Assembly: GCA_965178125.1 (NCBI GenBank)
Contig: OZ237752.1
Coordinates: forward strand, 620,001-684,000
Source of the DNA: Bilabrum cf. latius
Taxonomy: Eukaryota > Bigyra: Bicosoecida > Bigyra > Bicosoecida
Direction of reading: 5' to 3'
Length of the DNA stretch: 64,000 bases
Below are positions 1 through 12,100 of the stretch, piece after piece. Position 1 is the stretch's first letter. Every line of letters begins with the position of its first letter. Below the pieces are notes generated by a model. It was given only the letters and a program-made list of their open reading frames with translations, did no database searches and was not told the origin of the DNA. The position numbers were made by a program, and so were the translations under genes.

Positions 1-1533
1 AGTTCTGCTGGCACTGCGTCCGAGCTGCATGCAGTTGCGCTGTCGACCGCGAGCGCGTCCAACGGCGCGTCTGCCTTGGCAGCTGCATCCCGAGCTGTTG
101 CCAATGGATTGCCAAGGCTGTAGGCACTGCCGCCTGACCAACAGTTCGCCAAGGTGGTCCGGTGCATTCCCGCGTCACATCCTTCCGGTGTGTCCACTTT
201 GCATCTGGAGCTACCCGCGTGTGTTGAGACGTCCAGCATCGAGTGCATCCTCAGCCGGCTGAGTGTGGTGATCGACAGCGTCAGGCAGGACGCCGCCGCG
301 GAGGGCATGCACCGTGGCGATGAGGTCGAGAATGGTGTGGCTGAGCCAGACACCAACATGACGGTCCTCTCTCTGGTGCCGAGAGACGAGCTCGCTAGCC
401 ATCGCGGCCCACCCCATGCGGCGCACGATGGGCTCGCGGGGGTGACTGGACAAGACTCTGGGGGTGATTCTGGGCCTTCTGACGGCCATATGGGGCCGGG
501 CGCTCACAGATCAAAGTAGAGTGGGCTGCAAGCCTGGAGGGGTATCGATCGAGCTGATGAGGATGTGGACGTGAGTCTGAGGCAGATGGGACGCAAGTCG
601 GCCCGTAGGACCATGAGATCAAGCGCCGCCGACGGCGAAAGTGCCCAGTGGTCCCGGAAGCCGCACGCTGCAAGTTCTAGTACGAACGGCCCGGGGATAG
701 GCTCTGACGCACACCCCAGTGATGGTGGCCCATCATCTCGGGCTGCGAAGAGGCCACGCCTGTAGGATGCTATGCTGCAGGGCAATGGCACTGGGTCTGT
801 CAATGAACAGCAGCAGTAGTTTGGTGGCATGGCACTCCTCTCTCAGGTGGCTTAGTCGCGACTAGGGGCGCGCAGTGAAGCTGTCCGAATGCCTGCAGCC
901 CGCAGTGCGGCGGCCTCGGCTGGGTCTTGGAATGAACGGACTGGGAATGGAGCGAGCACCGGAATGGACGGTGAGGGCGGCAGACAAGGCAGCACGGGTA
1001 CGTCTATGGCAGCCGGTGAGTCATTCGTCCAGGGGCTCAGTGGTCTTTCTTCGATGGGATCGCCCGTTGGGCCAGTACCTGGGTCCATGCCACTATAGCA
1101 GTATGCAATCGAGGGGAGCTCCATGTCGTCGCTGCCTTCTGCACCCAGTGCTGGCTCCAATGGGGGCGGTGGGTCTGTTGGCATGAGAAGGCATGTCGCA
1201 CGTTATGACGGTGCTAGTGCCAGTGCAAGTGCTTCTGGTGTGGATGGATCGGCTTCTTCGAATGCGGAGATCGCCAACGGACGCCGCACGGTGCGCTGGA
1301 AGCATGCACATGACACGGAGCAAGCTAGTGCTAGTGCTAGTGGCGGCACTTCTGATGCAGCTGGAGCGGGCCAAATATCGCAAGCAGGTATTGAACAGGA
1401 TGACGTTTTGCTCACCCTGGACACTTCGCACCCGGATGGACCGCGGTGGGTCCGCCTTGACGCGCTGGAAGGGGCTTCAGCCAAGGTTGTTGAGCAGGCA
1501 TCATTGCCCCAGGGGGATGCTCGGAATCAGTGA
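1..1533 (+). CDS. C-terminal part of an unrecognised low-complexity protein (5' end outside the window)
   Basis: Frame 1 is open from the first base to a TGA at 1531-1533, if TAG is read as Gln. Six in-frame TAG codons occur (121, 517, 763, 817, 853, 1096) and no TAA or TGA. About 510 residues are visible. The first 100 or so contain a more ordered stretch (LHLELPACVETSSIECIL, then a hydrophobic LSRLSVVID). The rest is rich in Ser, Gly, Ala and Gln, including SASASAS runs encoded by a GTGCTAGTGCCAGT-like repeat near 1210-1345 and a QQQQ stretch at 808-819. No domain is recognisable. The start lies to the left, so length and function are unknown. The NlpC/P60-like gene follows 233 bp downstream on the same strand. 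Confidence 0.6.
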
Positions 1534-1766
1534 GGAGCTGGTAGCTATAGACTGAGGTGATTGGGAGCATTAAAACTGCTAGTTGTCCAATGCACTACAA
1601 CATGATGACTACTGCACCATTGCTCATCACTTCCAGATGGGTGGAGGTGGGAAACCACCGCCACTCCGTGAAGTAAACATCAGACGACTAGAATGGCCAT
1701 CATGATGGGACACTCGTCACTGTAGCTCGCTAGTCTACCGTTTGGAATTTCGACATTTCAGCCATA

Positions 1767-2729
1767 ATGGCCCAAGAAACTGTCGAGGGCGACCCAGATA
1801 TTCTGATTGGCGCGGCAGCAAAAAGCGCGCCGTCATTGCGAGGGGCTTTTGAAGGCTTCTTAAAGCGTCGAAGAGATGCTGCCGAGTCCGACGCATCCGC
1901 TGCTCGTGGCAAAGCTGGGGCTAAAGTAAAACCATGGCAAAGAAAGCCAAAAGCAGGCGAATCTAAAGAAACAAAACCAAACAATGCTGTGAAAGGCCCA
2001 GTGCCAGCGACTGGTACCTCTGAAGCAGTCACTGTGGCGAAGCCAGCAATTTTAAATTCGTCAGAACTACGAGTCATGTTTCTTAGACAGGCCCTCAGGT
2101 ACGTTGGTGTAGGTTATAAGAAGAAATACTTCCATGAGGACGAGGAAGAATTTAAACAGCCCTTAAGTCTGGACTGCTGCGGGCTGGTACGCCGCACGAT
2201 GTGGGACATGGCAGAAGAGCTTGGCTACAGACTTGGCAGATGGAACTAGGCCTACATGTTTGATACCTTGATATCACACGAGGTATATTCAATCGGAGAG
2301 ATGCTTCCTGGGGACCTTGTGTTCTACTAGGGTACCTACACGAAGCCAGGAGCACGCCAGCAAAAGCATCGCATGGTGCACATCGAAATATTCTTGGGCG
2401 GGCCATCCGGCATGGCGACATTAGGCTCGCGGTGGCGCAGTGGGGTCGTGAGCATATTTCCCTCGATGCGGTTCTCGAGCACGAGCTGGAAAGACGTTAC
2501 GATCCGCCTGTGCCGCATCGAGCCGTGGCTGCGTGGCCTCTGCGTACCCGAGCACCCCACGCTCTGGGAGGGCAGCACCGCCAAGCGTGCGCGTGACAAG
2601 CGGTCCGTGTTCTTCAGCGGGTCGGGAAAGGGTGGGAGCGGGGCAGCGGCTGGTGGAGCCGATGGGGAGGATGAGGGCGAGCAGGATGAGGGCGAAGGCT
2701 CGGAGGGGCAGGACGGGGACCAAGGGTAA
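1767..2729 (+). CDS. NlpC/P60-like cysteine peptidase/amidase-fold protein
   Basis: The frame from ATG 1767 to TAA 2727-2729 encodes 320 residues. Residues 1-110 are a basic, Ala/Lys-rich leader. The conserved domain starts near residue 113 (MFLRQALRYVGVGYKKKYF). It contains LDCCGLVR (Cys137, the expected nucleophile position of an NlpC/P60 fold) and RMVHIEIFLGG (His205, the expected catalytic His). An acidic Gly/Glu/Asp tail follows from about residue 285. Two TAG codons, at 2247 (after GRWN) and 2328 (after GDLVFY), fall inside the conserved domain, and reading them as Gln keeps it continuous. Family members cleave peptide or amide bonds, many of them in cell walls; the substrate here is unknown. 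No signal peptide is seen, which suggests an intracellular protein. The next gene's likely ATG lies only 31 bp after the stop. Confidence 0.75.
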
Positions 2730-2760
2730 CTCCGCCCGTGGGACTAGACCTAGTGCCAGC

Positions 2761-5700
2761 ATGGCATCGCCCGGGTCGCTCGTGTATGCCTGGCTCACAC
2801 GCTGCAACATCCAGAGCAGCGACTCGGAGTTGGATCGCAGGTGAATCGATCAACCCTTGCCCACCTTGCAATGGCAAGCTGGAAGCTGCTCGTGCCTGGC
2901 TTTCCTGATACTAGGTAGCCGCTAGGGAGGAGTGGGAGCACGACTAGTCGAGCAGAGCAAGAGGCAAATGCGTGTGCCGCAGCAGCGCAATCTGCGACAG
3001 CTGTTGTGACGGAGAACGCTGGGACGTCTCCTTCAAACTGCTTTGTGGTCAACGATGCCGCTTCCATTGCAAGAATGGCTTCACAAATAGCAGGCAGTGG
3101 CGAGACTGGGCAGGAAGGGCTCGTTTTGTAGCTAGTAGGACATCCGTCATCTAGCGATAGAATTCACGGTGTGCTTGTCGGAAAGGTGGGCCCAAATCTC
3201 GAATTGAGATCAACGTTTTTTGCATCTGGTCTATCAAAGGAGCAGCAAACACCGCGGAAAATGTGGGTTGATGCGTGCATGGCAGCTCTGGCGAGCTCTT
3301 CACATTCATTTAAGATAGCGTTTCATTGGCAGCCTCAGGCCTCTGCGATTATCGATGCCCTCGGTGGAGTCAAACATGACTCATGTATAAATGCTAATGT
3401 AGAAGATGCCCATCTCTTGTGCTGGGCGACAAATCCAGACGTGTGGGGCGCCTTGGGGCCTGACTGCTCGCTGCAGTCAGCACTATCCAGCATTCCGAGC
3501 AAAGTGCCCCAGTCAAGGTCTCGCGATGTAGACCCGAAATCAAATCCAGCTGCTCCTGCCTGGATTGCGGCTCAGCGGTACCTGCAAGGCATCATTTCCC
3601 TGTGGGGCGCGGCGAGGGCGAGGTGCCGGGCGAGGGCACTCCTCCCCTCGATGCGAGCCCTCCGGTTCAGCATTGCACCTTGGCTAGCGCAAACAGCGGC
3701 AAATGGAGTACCTGTTGACGCAGGCATGCTGAGGTGGGCGCTGCAACGGTCTCGCCAGGCTGCGGACGCGTGCGAGCGCGAGACCATCACGCTCGCTAGA
3801 CGCCTCGCCGCCTTGTCCCCCCGCGCGGCCACTGGGGCCACCCTGGCTTCCCTGCTGCAGCAGCTCTCCACGCCATCTGGGCTCGGCCGGTTTCTGTTCG
3901 AGCATTTAGGACTGCCCACTCCCTCGCACGCGTACCGCACGGAGTCCACCTCGGCGGCAGCGGCGGCCAGGCAGGCGATGACTGGCAGGCGACGACGGAC
4001 GGCAGGACAGTAGGACGGTCGCGCGGGGCCCGGCGGGAAGAAAGGAGCCGACAGTGGATGGGTGAGCACATCAAAATCAGTGCTACAGGATGTGGCGCGA
4101 TGCACGGCTGCCTGGTGCCGGCTGCCGCCAGATGCCATCGATGGATGGGTGCCGCATGGTGCTGGTGCTGGTGCTGGTGCTGGTGCTGGTGCTGGTGCTG
4201 GTGCTGGTGCTGGAGCTGCAGAATCAAATCCATAGCTGGACGCCAGCAACAACCAGATCATGTCTGAAGATGGCACTGGGTTTGACAAGGCACCAAGCCA
4301 ACAGGTTGTGCTGCCACCTGCGGGGGCAGTCATATCGCCCTTTCTGCCACGAATGCTCCGGCTCGTGGCACGGTCTCGCGCCCTGCGCAAACTGAGCGAA
4401 TCTGTTCTGCAGGCCATGGTGGACTCCCTCGACAAACGCAGGGCACTGGCATCCAGCAAAATTTCTAGGAATACCAAAGCAGATAGCGAGGCGATTGCCT
4501 GCGATTCGGGGCCTGCTGTGAACGGTAGTACAGCGGTTTCGGCGGCGAATGCACCCGCTGCTGCATCTGGAGCTGGTGGTGATCTCCCCACAGACGGGAT
4601 AATCGCGCCCATGGATGCAGCCACTGTCCCAGATGACTCTGCCATTGGCTCAGACTTAACCCCAGCGCCCGGCCGCATCATGGCTCGCCCCTGCCAGGTG
4701 TCCTCTGCCACAGGCAGGGTCGTGGTTACAGAGCCCTCAATGCAGGCACTGCCGGTGGCCAAGGGCACCCCAATTGAGCTGAAAGCCGCTCCACCGCTGG
4801 AGTCGGGTGCTACTGGTGTGGCCAGCGGCACTTAGGTAGGCAAGCTAGAGAGTGAAGCCCTGGACGGCGATCTGGGATACCTGTGGGAGTGCTGCAGGAA
4901 CGCCGTGCGACCGGTGCCGATTCGCACACGAACAGCCTCGGGTACTGAAGAAGGATCGTGCATCCGTCCATTGGACGGACCTTTAATCGGATCAGGCCCT
5001 GGCCCAGGTTGGCTCACTGTCTGTATCGACTACTCGCAGGTGGAGATGAGGATGCTGGCGCACCTGTGTGGCGATACGGTATTGCAGTCTGCATTCCGCA
5101 GCGAGAGCGGAGAGGATGTCTATGAAGAGATAGCTAGACTTGCCTTTCACATACCAAAGGAAGAGAAGGTGACCGTGGAGAAGCGGCGGTAGGCCAAGGC
5201 AGCTTCCTTGGGGGTGGTGTACGGGCTGGGGTCGCAGGCGCTGGCCAGCCAGCTCGGTGGCGACGTGGATGCCGCCCAAGACGTCAAGGAGAGGCTGCTC
5301 GTGGCTTTTCCCGGGGTCTTGTCTTGGCAGCAGAAGCTTCGCGATTTTGCAAGGGAGCATGGGTTCATCCCCACCGCGGGTGGGAGGCGGAGGGTGCTCG
5401 CAGCTGCCCAGGGTGGCGCCTCCCGACAGGCGCGAGCCTACGGATAGAGGCAAGCGGTGAACTCCATTGTGCAGGGCAGCGCGGCGGATCTCCTCTGCGC
5501 TGCTGTCGCTCTCGTACACGGTGTGCTGCTGCCAGCCGCAAACATTCTATCGAAACCGGCTTCGAAAGCAATAGGTGTGGGTGATGTCGAATAGCTATCT
5601 GCGTGCCTGGGGAACCACAGGGACGATCCTTTGCTCCATGTGGCAGTCCTGAGGATATGCAGGGCAGTGGTAGCCAAGCTCGCAGGCCTGGATCTGCCAA

Positions 5701-6347
5701 CCCTTGATGTTCTGGCACGATCCAGGCTCACCCTGTCTGTCCACGACGAGCTGGTCCTTGCCGTTCCGTGCGACTCGCCCGCCATAGAGAACAAAGGTGA
5801 GGGCAGGGCCGTTAGCTAGAGCGGGCAAGCGCTCGCGTCTCCTGCCAAGCAAGCCGCTGGAGCGATTGCTTGGGTGATGAAGGAGAGTGCGGCCTCGCTT
5901 GTGGCAGCCACGGGTCAAGCACACGTCAGGGGGCTCATGCGGCAGGCGCAGCTGGCTGGGTGGCTGAAGCTAGGGCAGGACCGCCGAGGGAGAAGTGCAG
6001 GCGGTCGGGCTGCAGAATCGAAGGAGGTCGAGCAACTTAGTTTTCCAACGGAAGATGAGTAGCGCAGGCTACAGCTGGTGAAGGTGCCTCTGCAGCACCT
6101 GCCAGCACCCTCGACAGAGACGCCGTGGGCAGGGGGTCAGTGGGTGTGGGCAGACGCAAGGCGGTGCGTACTGGCGAGGGATGCTGCGTCTCTCCTGGGA
6201 AGCAAGTAGAAAACGCAAGAGGCCGGTGCAGGCGCATCGGGGCACCCTGCAGACAGCGATACTTCAGAGCCGTCCTTGGCCGTGCCGTTCTCGTGCAAGG
6301 TCTCTGGAGGCCTGTCGTACGGCGAGCAGGAGTCTTGGCTGGATTGA
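2761..6347 (+). CDS. A-family DNA polymerase, theta/nu (POLQ/POLN) type, without helicase domain
   Basis: Model: exons 2761-2840 and 2915-6347, TGA at 6345, 1170 residues. Pol theta-like landmarks occur in order: DAHLLCWATNPD near residue 220, STSKSVLQ, SSATGRVVVTEP, motif A CIDYSQVEMRMLAHL (Asp732), motif B RR-UAG-AKAASLGVVYGLG (codon 786), RRRVLAAA, RQAVNSIVQGSAADLL, motif C LSVHDELV (Asp971), and a C-terminal KVSGGLSYGEQESWLD. The family does template-dependent synthesis, in theta-mediated end joining or lesion bypass. No superfamily-2 helicase motifs precede it, and I see no intact 3'-5' exonuclease triad, as in POLN and in the pol half of POLQ. Eleven UAG codons are in frame. A (GGTGCT)n tract inserts a Gly-Ala run near residue 445. 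The exon 1/start assignment is inferred from frame and splice sites. Confidence 0.85.
2841..2914 (+). other. Intron 1 of the polymerase gene (74 nt)
   Basis: The donor is CAG|GTGAAT and the acceptor TGATACTAG. Splicing joins an 80-nt exon ending in phase 2 to the frame that leads directly into the polymerase; reading through unspliced reaches a TGA at 2842. The next AG (2924) would give the wrong frame. Confidence 0.55.
4158..4213 (+). repeat. (GGTGCT)n hexanucleotide microsatellite inside the polymerase gene
   Basis: About nine units of GGTGCT in frame encode an alternating Gly-Ala run between the STSKSVLQ segment and the next conserved region. Homologous polymerases have variable inserts here, so the run probably forms a loop outside the catalytic core. 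Confidence 0.9.
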
Positions 6348-6479
6348 TTGCGTCCAGAGCAATTACATTCCATTTGAGTCCCGTGCCAAAACGCTCCAAC
6401 CGCGTGTCATGTTAGGTCAACAATACCAACAAACACCGATTCCACTCCCCTCCCCCCCTTTGCCCGACTCTGTGCTAAG

Positions 6480-8993
6480 TCAGTTCGCCAGCGGGTTCTC
6501 CTCGCCTCCAATGAACCTGGCAAGCACGAGTGCCACTGTCCCGATTACAGAAAAGACTCTGAAGACAAAACCCGGCGTTACTGGCGTGCCAAAGATGGTA
6601 ACCGCGTCCATCATATCAGACGACTACAGCAACGAAGCCACCCTGCTTTCATTCCGTCTCACGGTCCACTCCAGCGCACTGCCATGCGGGGCCCGCATGA
6701 CCGCCAGCATCGCTGCTTTCATGCCTCTTGATACACCAGCAGGCAGCAGCAGCATAAGGCAAGCCACGATCTCAAACATTACCCCAAATACGAACACCTA
6801 TGCCGCTACACCCGAGTCTAGACCCACTGCGACCACCGCGAAGCTGACCCCCACCAGCACAAGCAGCCCAGCACAAGCGCCATAAAGCGCACCAACGGCA
6901 TGCGAGTAGAACGCCACGCATCGGCGAAGCTCGCCCTGCCGATCCAAAGCCAGCTCAAACGCAGTCTGCGCGAGCCACGGCGGGAGCTGCCCTTGCGAAA
7001 TAGCGCCAGGTTGAGTGCTTGCTTTCGGCTGCGCACCAGCAGGTGACTGTACCGCCTCCTGGGAGGAATTTGGTGGTGAATGCCGACGACGAAGACCTGT
7101 TTGATCCGCATCTTGGTCGGGCACCTGGCTCTGCACCAACTCAGCCTGTTCAAACTCATCTGACACGTCGTGAGCAGGGGCGCGCAGAGCAGCCAGCAGC
7201 TCGACCAAGCCTCTTTGCCTGGAGGTGGCCGCCAGCATGAACGAGAAAGACACGTAGACCCAGTATATTCCAAAGATGAGCGAGCTGGCTGGAGCAAAAA
7301 ACAGCACAGTCACGAGCAGCCCGTCTGCCCCCACGCCACCGCTTGTGGCTTGCGATACCAGGTCCATCCCAACTGGAATCGCAAACAACACAAGAAGTAC
7401 AGCCGCAAAAATTTCTCCGGATGAAGATATCGCTTCAGGCGGGAGCATATCCAGACAGTATAACCCGGTGCGCAGCACTGGCTTTGCCCACTCTCGCGCC
7501 GAGGGCACTGCATGCAGACCACACCTTGTCGGCTCCCTTCGGCTTTCGTGTCGGCCCGCGGCTTTCCAGTTAGCATTTTGCATCAGACATGACATGGCTC
7601 CCACAAATGGACCGACAGCCAGGTGGTCTTGCAGTGCGCTGTCACGTGGCTCCACAAAGGCCTCGGGGGGCAGCGTGCCGCACGCCGTGCCGGTGTCGCC
7701 GCCTGTCGACAGCGGCTCATCTCCCGCACGCCGCTCGTTCTAAGACGCGTCAGTGCTCAACTGTATCGGCATACTGTGACCCGTAGGGGGCAATTCAGTC
7801 GCTCCAGGGGTGGACATCGATGCGCTGTGCCGACCGGTCACCGGGTCTGACTTGCTCTGCCGCGGCGATACACGGTTTCCTGTGTTGGATCCTCGGGCAT
7901 CGAAGCAAGCACAAGAAAGGCAGCTAGCAAGACAACTGCAACATCCAGCTGCGGGATCTGGTTCCGGTGCCAGCCTCGCGTGCCACTCTGCGCGCTTGCA
8001 TTGCACGTATTGACGGAACGGGTCCGCGGTGGCCTGCTGCCGCCGAGTCTCGTGGCCGGCACTGGTCTGTGTGCAAGCCACCGCGGATGCTGGCGCTGTC
8101 GATCTGCGCAATGGTTGCAGTTGTACCTGGACATCTCCACCGGGAGATTCATTGGCGTCTGTCGGTGCTGCAGTCGGGGGTTGATCTGATTCGACTTGCA
8201 CTGTGGCTACTGGGATGGAAGCGCTGCTGGCAGCGGCTGACGCTGGAATGTACGGCAATGTACTACTGGACGATACTGGCTGGTCTGCTTGCCTACAAGG
8301 TGCCGTGTTGGCATCATTGGCGCTATGAAAATTTCCAATGGAGCCAAAGCGAATGGCTCGGCTGCTGCTTGCCTGCTTCCACAGGGGTCTGTCGCGTATT
8401 GCCGGCCTTGCCTGCCGGCCGCACCCGCACATGTCGCTGAAGGGTTCCCTCGGCAGCACGGAATGTCGATCACCAGTCGACCACTCCCAGCTACCCAAAA
8501 AGGGTGCATCTGGGACCCCACCGCCACCTACTGCGACCACAGGACCCAGCGCGACGGTCGACACCGTGAACGTCATCACAATGGCAGTTGGGAGCGCAAT
8601 CCAAACGCATGCAATGAAGAACCATCGCAAGTCCCATGTTGGAACGAAACCATCCAGTTCTGTGGCTTCAAATCCAGCTGCTCGTCTCGCGGCAGGAAAC
8701 GTGATAATGAATTGAACTGTGCATACGAGCAGCATCCCGACTTGCCAGCATGGCTACCAGCAGGCCAGACAACCACACCCATTGTTGGATGACGTAGGAC
8801 AAACCGATCCAAACGATGGCGGATGGGATATTTCACATAAATCACTCGAACGCTGCGGAACGTGAACTGTGGGACCGCCAGATCCTATCTGATCGCCACG
8901 AAGGATGGGGTAGGTCACTCCCATATACTGTGAGAATAGATGAAACCGAGAGCTTTCCAATCGCGCTAGATATTTCTTGATCGGATCAGCCAT
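6480..8993 (-). CDS. Multi-pass membrane protein, unrecognised family
   Basis: From ATG at 8993 to TGA at 6480-6482 the minus strand is open for 837 residues, with four in-frame TAGs (8751, 7737, 6795, 6624 as lowest coordinates). Strong hydrophobic segments lie near residues 123-155 (WFFIACVWIALPTAIVMTF), 529-548, 558-588 (LLVTVLFFAPASSLIFG), 700-725, 734-754 (starting just after a UAG) and 805-826, so six or seven membrane spans are likely. A long Ser/Pro/Ala-rich loop (about residues 170-440) and a Gln/Pro-rich loop separate them. The family is not recognised. Other frames near 8750-8870 also look protein-like, so one or more short introns near the 5' end are possible. The gene is convergent with the polymerase (132 bp apart) and divergent from the next gene. 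Confidence 0.6.
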
Positions 8994-9140
8994 TTTATAC
9001 TTCAGTCGGTGAGGTAGGAGGGTTGCAAGGCGTTGGCCTCGAGGCCCTCGCCCAGAACGAAGCAACGGAAGCACGAGGAACGTTCGCTATCAGCGTCGCG
9101 GTTCACTGACTTTTATTGCTCGTTATCACAAGCAATTGGA
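8994..9140. promoter_or_regulatory. Short divergent intergenic region, candidate bidirectional promoter
   Basis: Only 147 bp separate the minus-strand ATG at 8993 from the first plausible plus-strand ATG at 9141. An AT-rich element (CAATAAAAG on the minus strand, near 9111-9119) lies about 120 bp upstream of the minus-strand start, the same spacing as the TATA-like box in front of the TmcB-like gene. Promoter function is inferred. Confidence 0.35.
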
Positions 9141-12100
9141 ATGAAATGCCAAGTTAGAGGCACAGGATTTGTTGCATAGTAGCTAGTTGGTGTGCTTGCT
9201 CGACACTTGCATGCAGCTAGGCCAGTTCGTCGCACTGGTCGACACTGGCGTCGCGGCAGGCCGAGACCTCTGACTGTCCCGTCTTTAGGATGGAATCAAT
9301 GGCATAACGGGTGCACCTGTCGGTAGAATAGATTTTAGCGTAGTATTTCATAGCAGAGCATCGGAGGCCTGCCGCAAAAGCGACAGTCATCCACGACGAC
9401 ATCTGTGCTTAGAGACGCCGCAGAGCTGTCAATTATTTTGCGGTCTGATCGATCGCAATAGTAGCGCTTGTTCGAACGGTAGCTAAGTAACCAAGAGAGA
9501 GATGATGCAGCCCTGGAGTTGTCCGAAGCTTTGCACAAATTGGATGCGAAGGCCAAGTTGTTGTCGTTGGAAGAGCTCAGCGTAGCTGCTGAGATCGCAG
9601 GAACATCCGGCATCTGGAGGTCAGGATCGCAGATGAGCGCCGCAGGCATCCTAGGTACCATTGTATCGGAGACACGGCTGCGGTGGGAGTGCGATGGCCC
9701 TGTCACCACAGAGCCAAGCCAGCCTGGGGGAGGCGAGCACGATCGGGAGACTCCAGTCGACGTTGCCAGCGCAAGCGCACGAGATCCGGAATCAATGTCC
9801 CGGTGGCCGACCGCAGCCGCTCACACTGAGAGCATCGTCCGATTCAGCAGGGCAGCCGGGGCTGCCATGCTGCACGCCGCCCTGCAGGCTCGACTCAGCC
9901 GGTCAGCAGCCAGCGACCCTGACTCTAGTGCACCGGACGTAGCCCCTCCACCAGAGGAGGCCGAGTGGCTGGCAGCGTTTGCTGCAAGTGGAATTGCCGC
10001 AGCAGCGCGCAATATTCCTGAGGCTCGTCTAGCGAAGTATCCTGACGAAATTGGTCGTTAGGCGGCATCTGCGGGGCATGCTGGCACCGCTGATCTGCGG
10101 GCGGTCGCTGCAGCTCTGCAGGCACTAAGCCCCTAGCGCATTCTAGCAGGGGCGTGCGATGGAAGCGTTGCTTCAGTGGTTGATGATGACGCGGGCTCGG
10201 TGGTTGAGGTTCTTCACAGGGATAGATAGGAATTGCTGAGCGTGCTGAACCGCTGGATCGGCCCGTTCTATGTGGGTGCGGCCCGTGCCGTAGCGAGCGG
10301 GCTCGGTCGGCTGAGATCGAAGGCAACAGTGTACACATACATGACAGCTATCGGGCGGGGTCACTCCAGAGAGGCAAATGATTTGAAAGGTGGGCTGGGC
10401 GATGGGATGAGCCCGCGCATGCATCTGTTGGCCGGCAGAGAGGCAGAGCCCTCGAAGGTAGGCACGGTGGAGGGGGTGCAGCTAGCTGCAGACTTGGGCA
10501 AATGCATGCTGGAGGCAAGAAAACTCGTATCTGAAGTGGACCTCCCGCGCCCCTCCCCGCGTCTGGTAACGCGAACGGGGCCGTTCTCGCCTTGGGCAAG
10601 CCTGAGCCGCATAGTGCGCTGGTCTCTGCGCGCTGGAGCCAGCTCGGAGATTGCGCAACGGGGCGGGCACGTGCTGGCCTTACCACTCGCAGAGGTGATT
10701 CTGACCCTTAGAGCCGCAGCTGCTGCCACAGCATAGGCAGATCTTGCACCTAGCGGGCCATAGACTGATGTCATTCATTGGCCTGCAGATCCAGAGCTCC
10801 AGCTGCTGGCCTTGCCAGCGATCATTGGCTCGAATGCCCCACCGGATGACGATGTGGCTCACCCCCCTGGCGTGCTGACTCGGGCCATAGGAGCGATGAC
10901 CTCGTGGATAGGCAGCCAGCTCGGCGTGAGGGCCTTCAGCATCAGCCCTCGGGCGGTGACTGCCCCTCGTCTGTACGCCGCCATCCACGTGTGGCCCTCT
11001 AGCCAGCGCGACCGAGTCGGCACCGAATCTAAATCTGAACCAGGAAACCTCACATCTGTGCGCGCGCCCCCTCCGCGCCAGCGACAGGACGCAATGCAGC
11101 TGCTCCTGGACCTGACCGAGGAATCGGCGTCAAAACTCGTCCGAGAGTGGGCGGCATCGGCAGACAGCTTGAATACCTCTCGAGATGACAGCACGCTGTG
11201 CATGCTGCGTCCACCAGAGCATGGAATCGTGACCGAAAACCATTTTGGTTCGTCTGTTGAAGAGGAGGGGGCCAGTGATAGCACAAGTGCCCCGATTCCA
11301 TTCTGGGACCTAGGGCCGTTGGACAAATCCGGCGGTTCCGGTGCGCCACAGGTTGAAGCGGTGAAAGCAACCAAACCAGATCCAGCTGACACGGAAAGCA
11401 CGAACACTGAAGAGCATAGCAAGACCATTGCAAAGCCAAAGTGGCTCGAATAGATCGGTCCCTTGGGCGGAGCATTGGCTGGGGACGATGGGTTGTCTTC
11501 ACAAGGCGCCGATGACGGCGCGTGGGAGGAGGCTGATCCTCGTGGTGACCTCGCAGCTTCCGTGCTTAGCGCGGCCAGCGAAATTATCCCGTCTGACCTT
11601 GCCGCTGCTCTGCTGGGATGCAGGCGCGATGACGAGAGCCTCGTCGGGGTCTCGCCTGTCTATAGCGCCACGGACATCAGGGCAGCGATCGACACTCTGT
11701 CATAGGAAGAGGACAAAGCGCCTTTGGAAGACGCAGTTCAAGAGCCTGTGACTCGAGTCAAGGTGCGCATCGGTCCCACTGGCGATGAACCAAATAGCGA
11801 CAGCTGCTCCCAGCAAGGTCAAGGCCATAGCTCGCACCCGGATGCTCGCCTGCAAGACGTCAAGATCAGGGGGCCTTTCGCTATTCTGAGGCGATTCAGA
11901 AGCGGCCTTGGCGCGGGAGTAGACAGCTAGGAAGGAGAGTAGTGGGTGCTGCAGTGGTCAACGCCAGGCACTGGCAGCGAGGGCGCCCTGGCCCACCAGC
12001 GGGAGGGTCGCATGCCGTGGGAGGCCGAGTTCGATTTCGAGTGGAGCGCGCCGGAAGACTCGAACAGAGCAGAGCCGAAGCATCCAGCCCACGTTAGAAG

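Noticed and set aside
3572-4831. Minus-strand frame of 419 codons across the polymerase gene
   Set aside because: The plus strand here encodes recognisable polymerase segments; the minus frame contains only Ala/Pro repeats from the microsatellite and Ser/Arg-rich noise.
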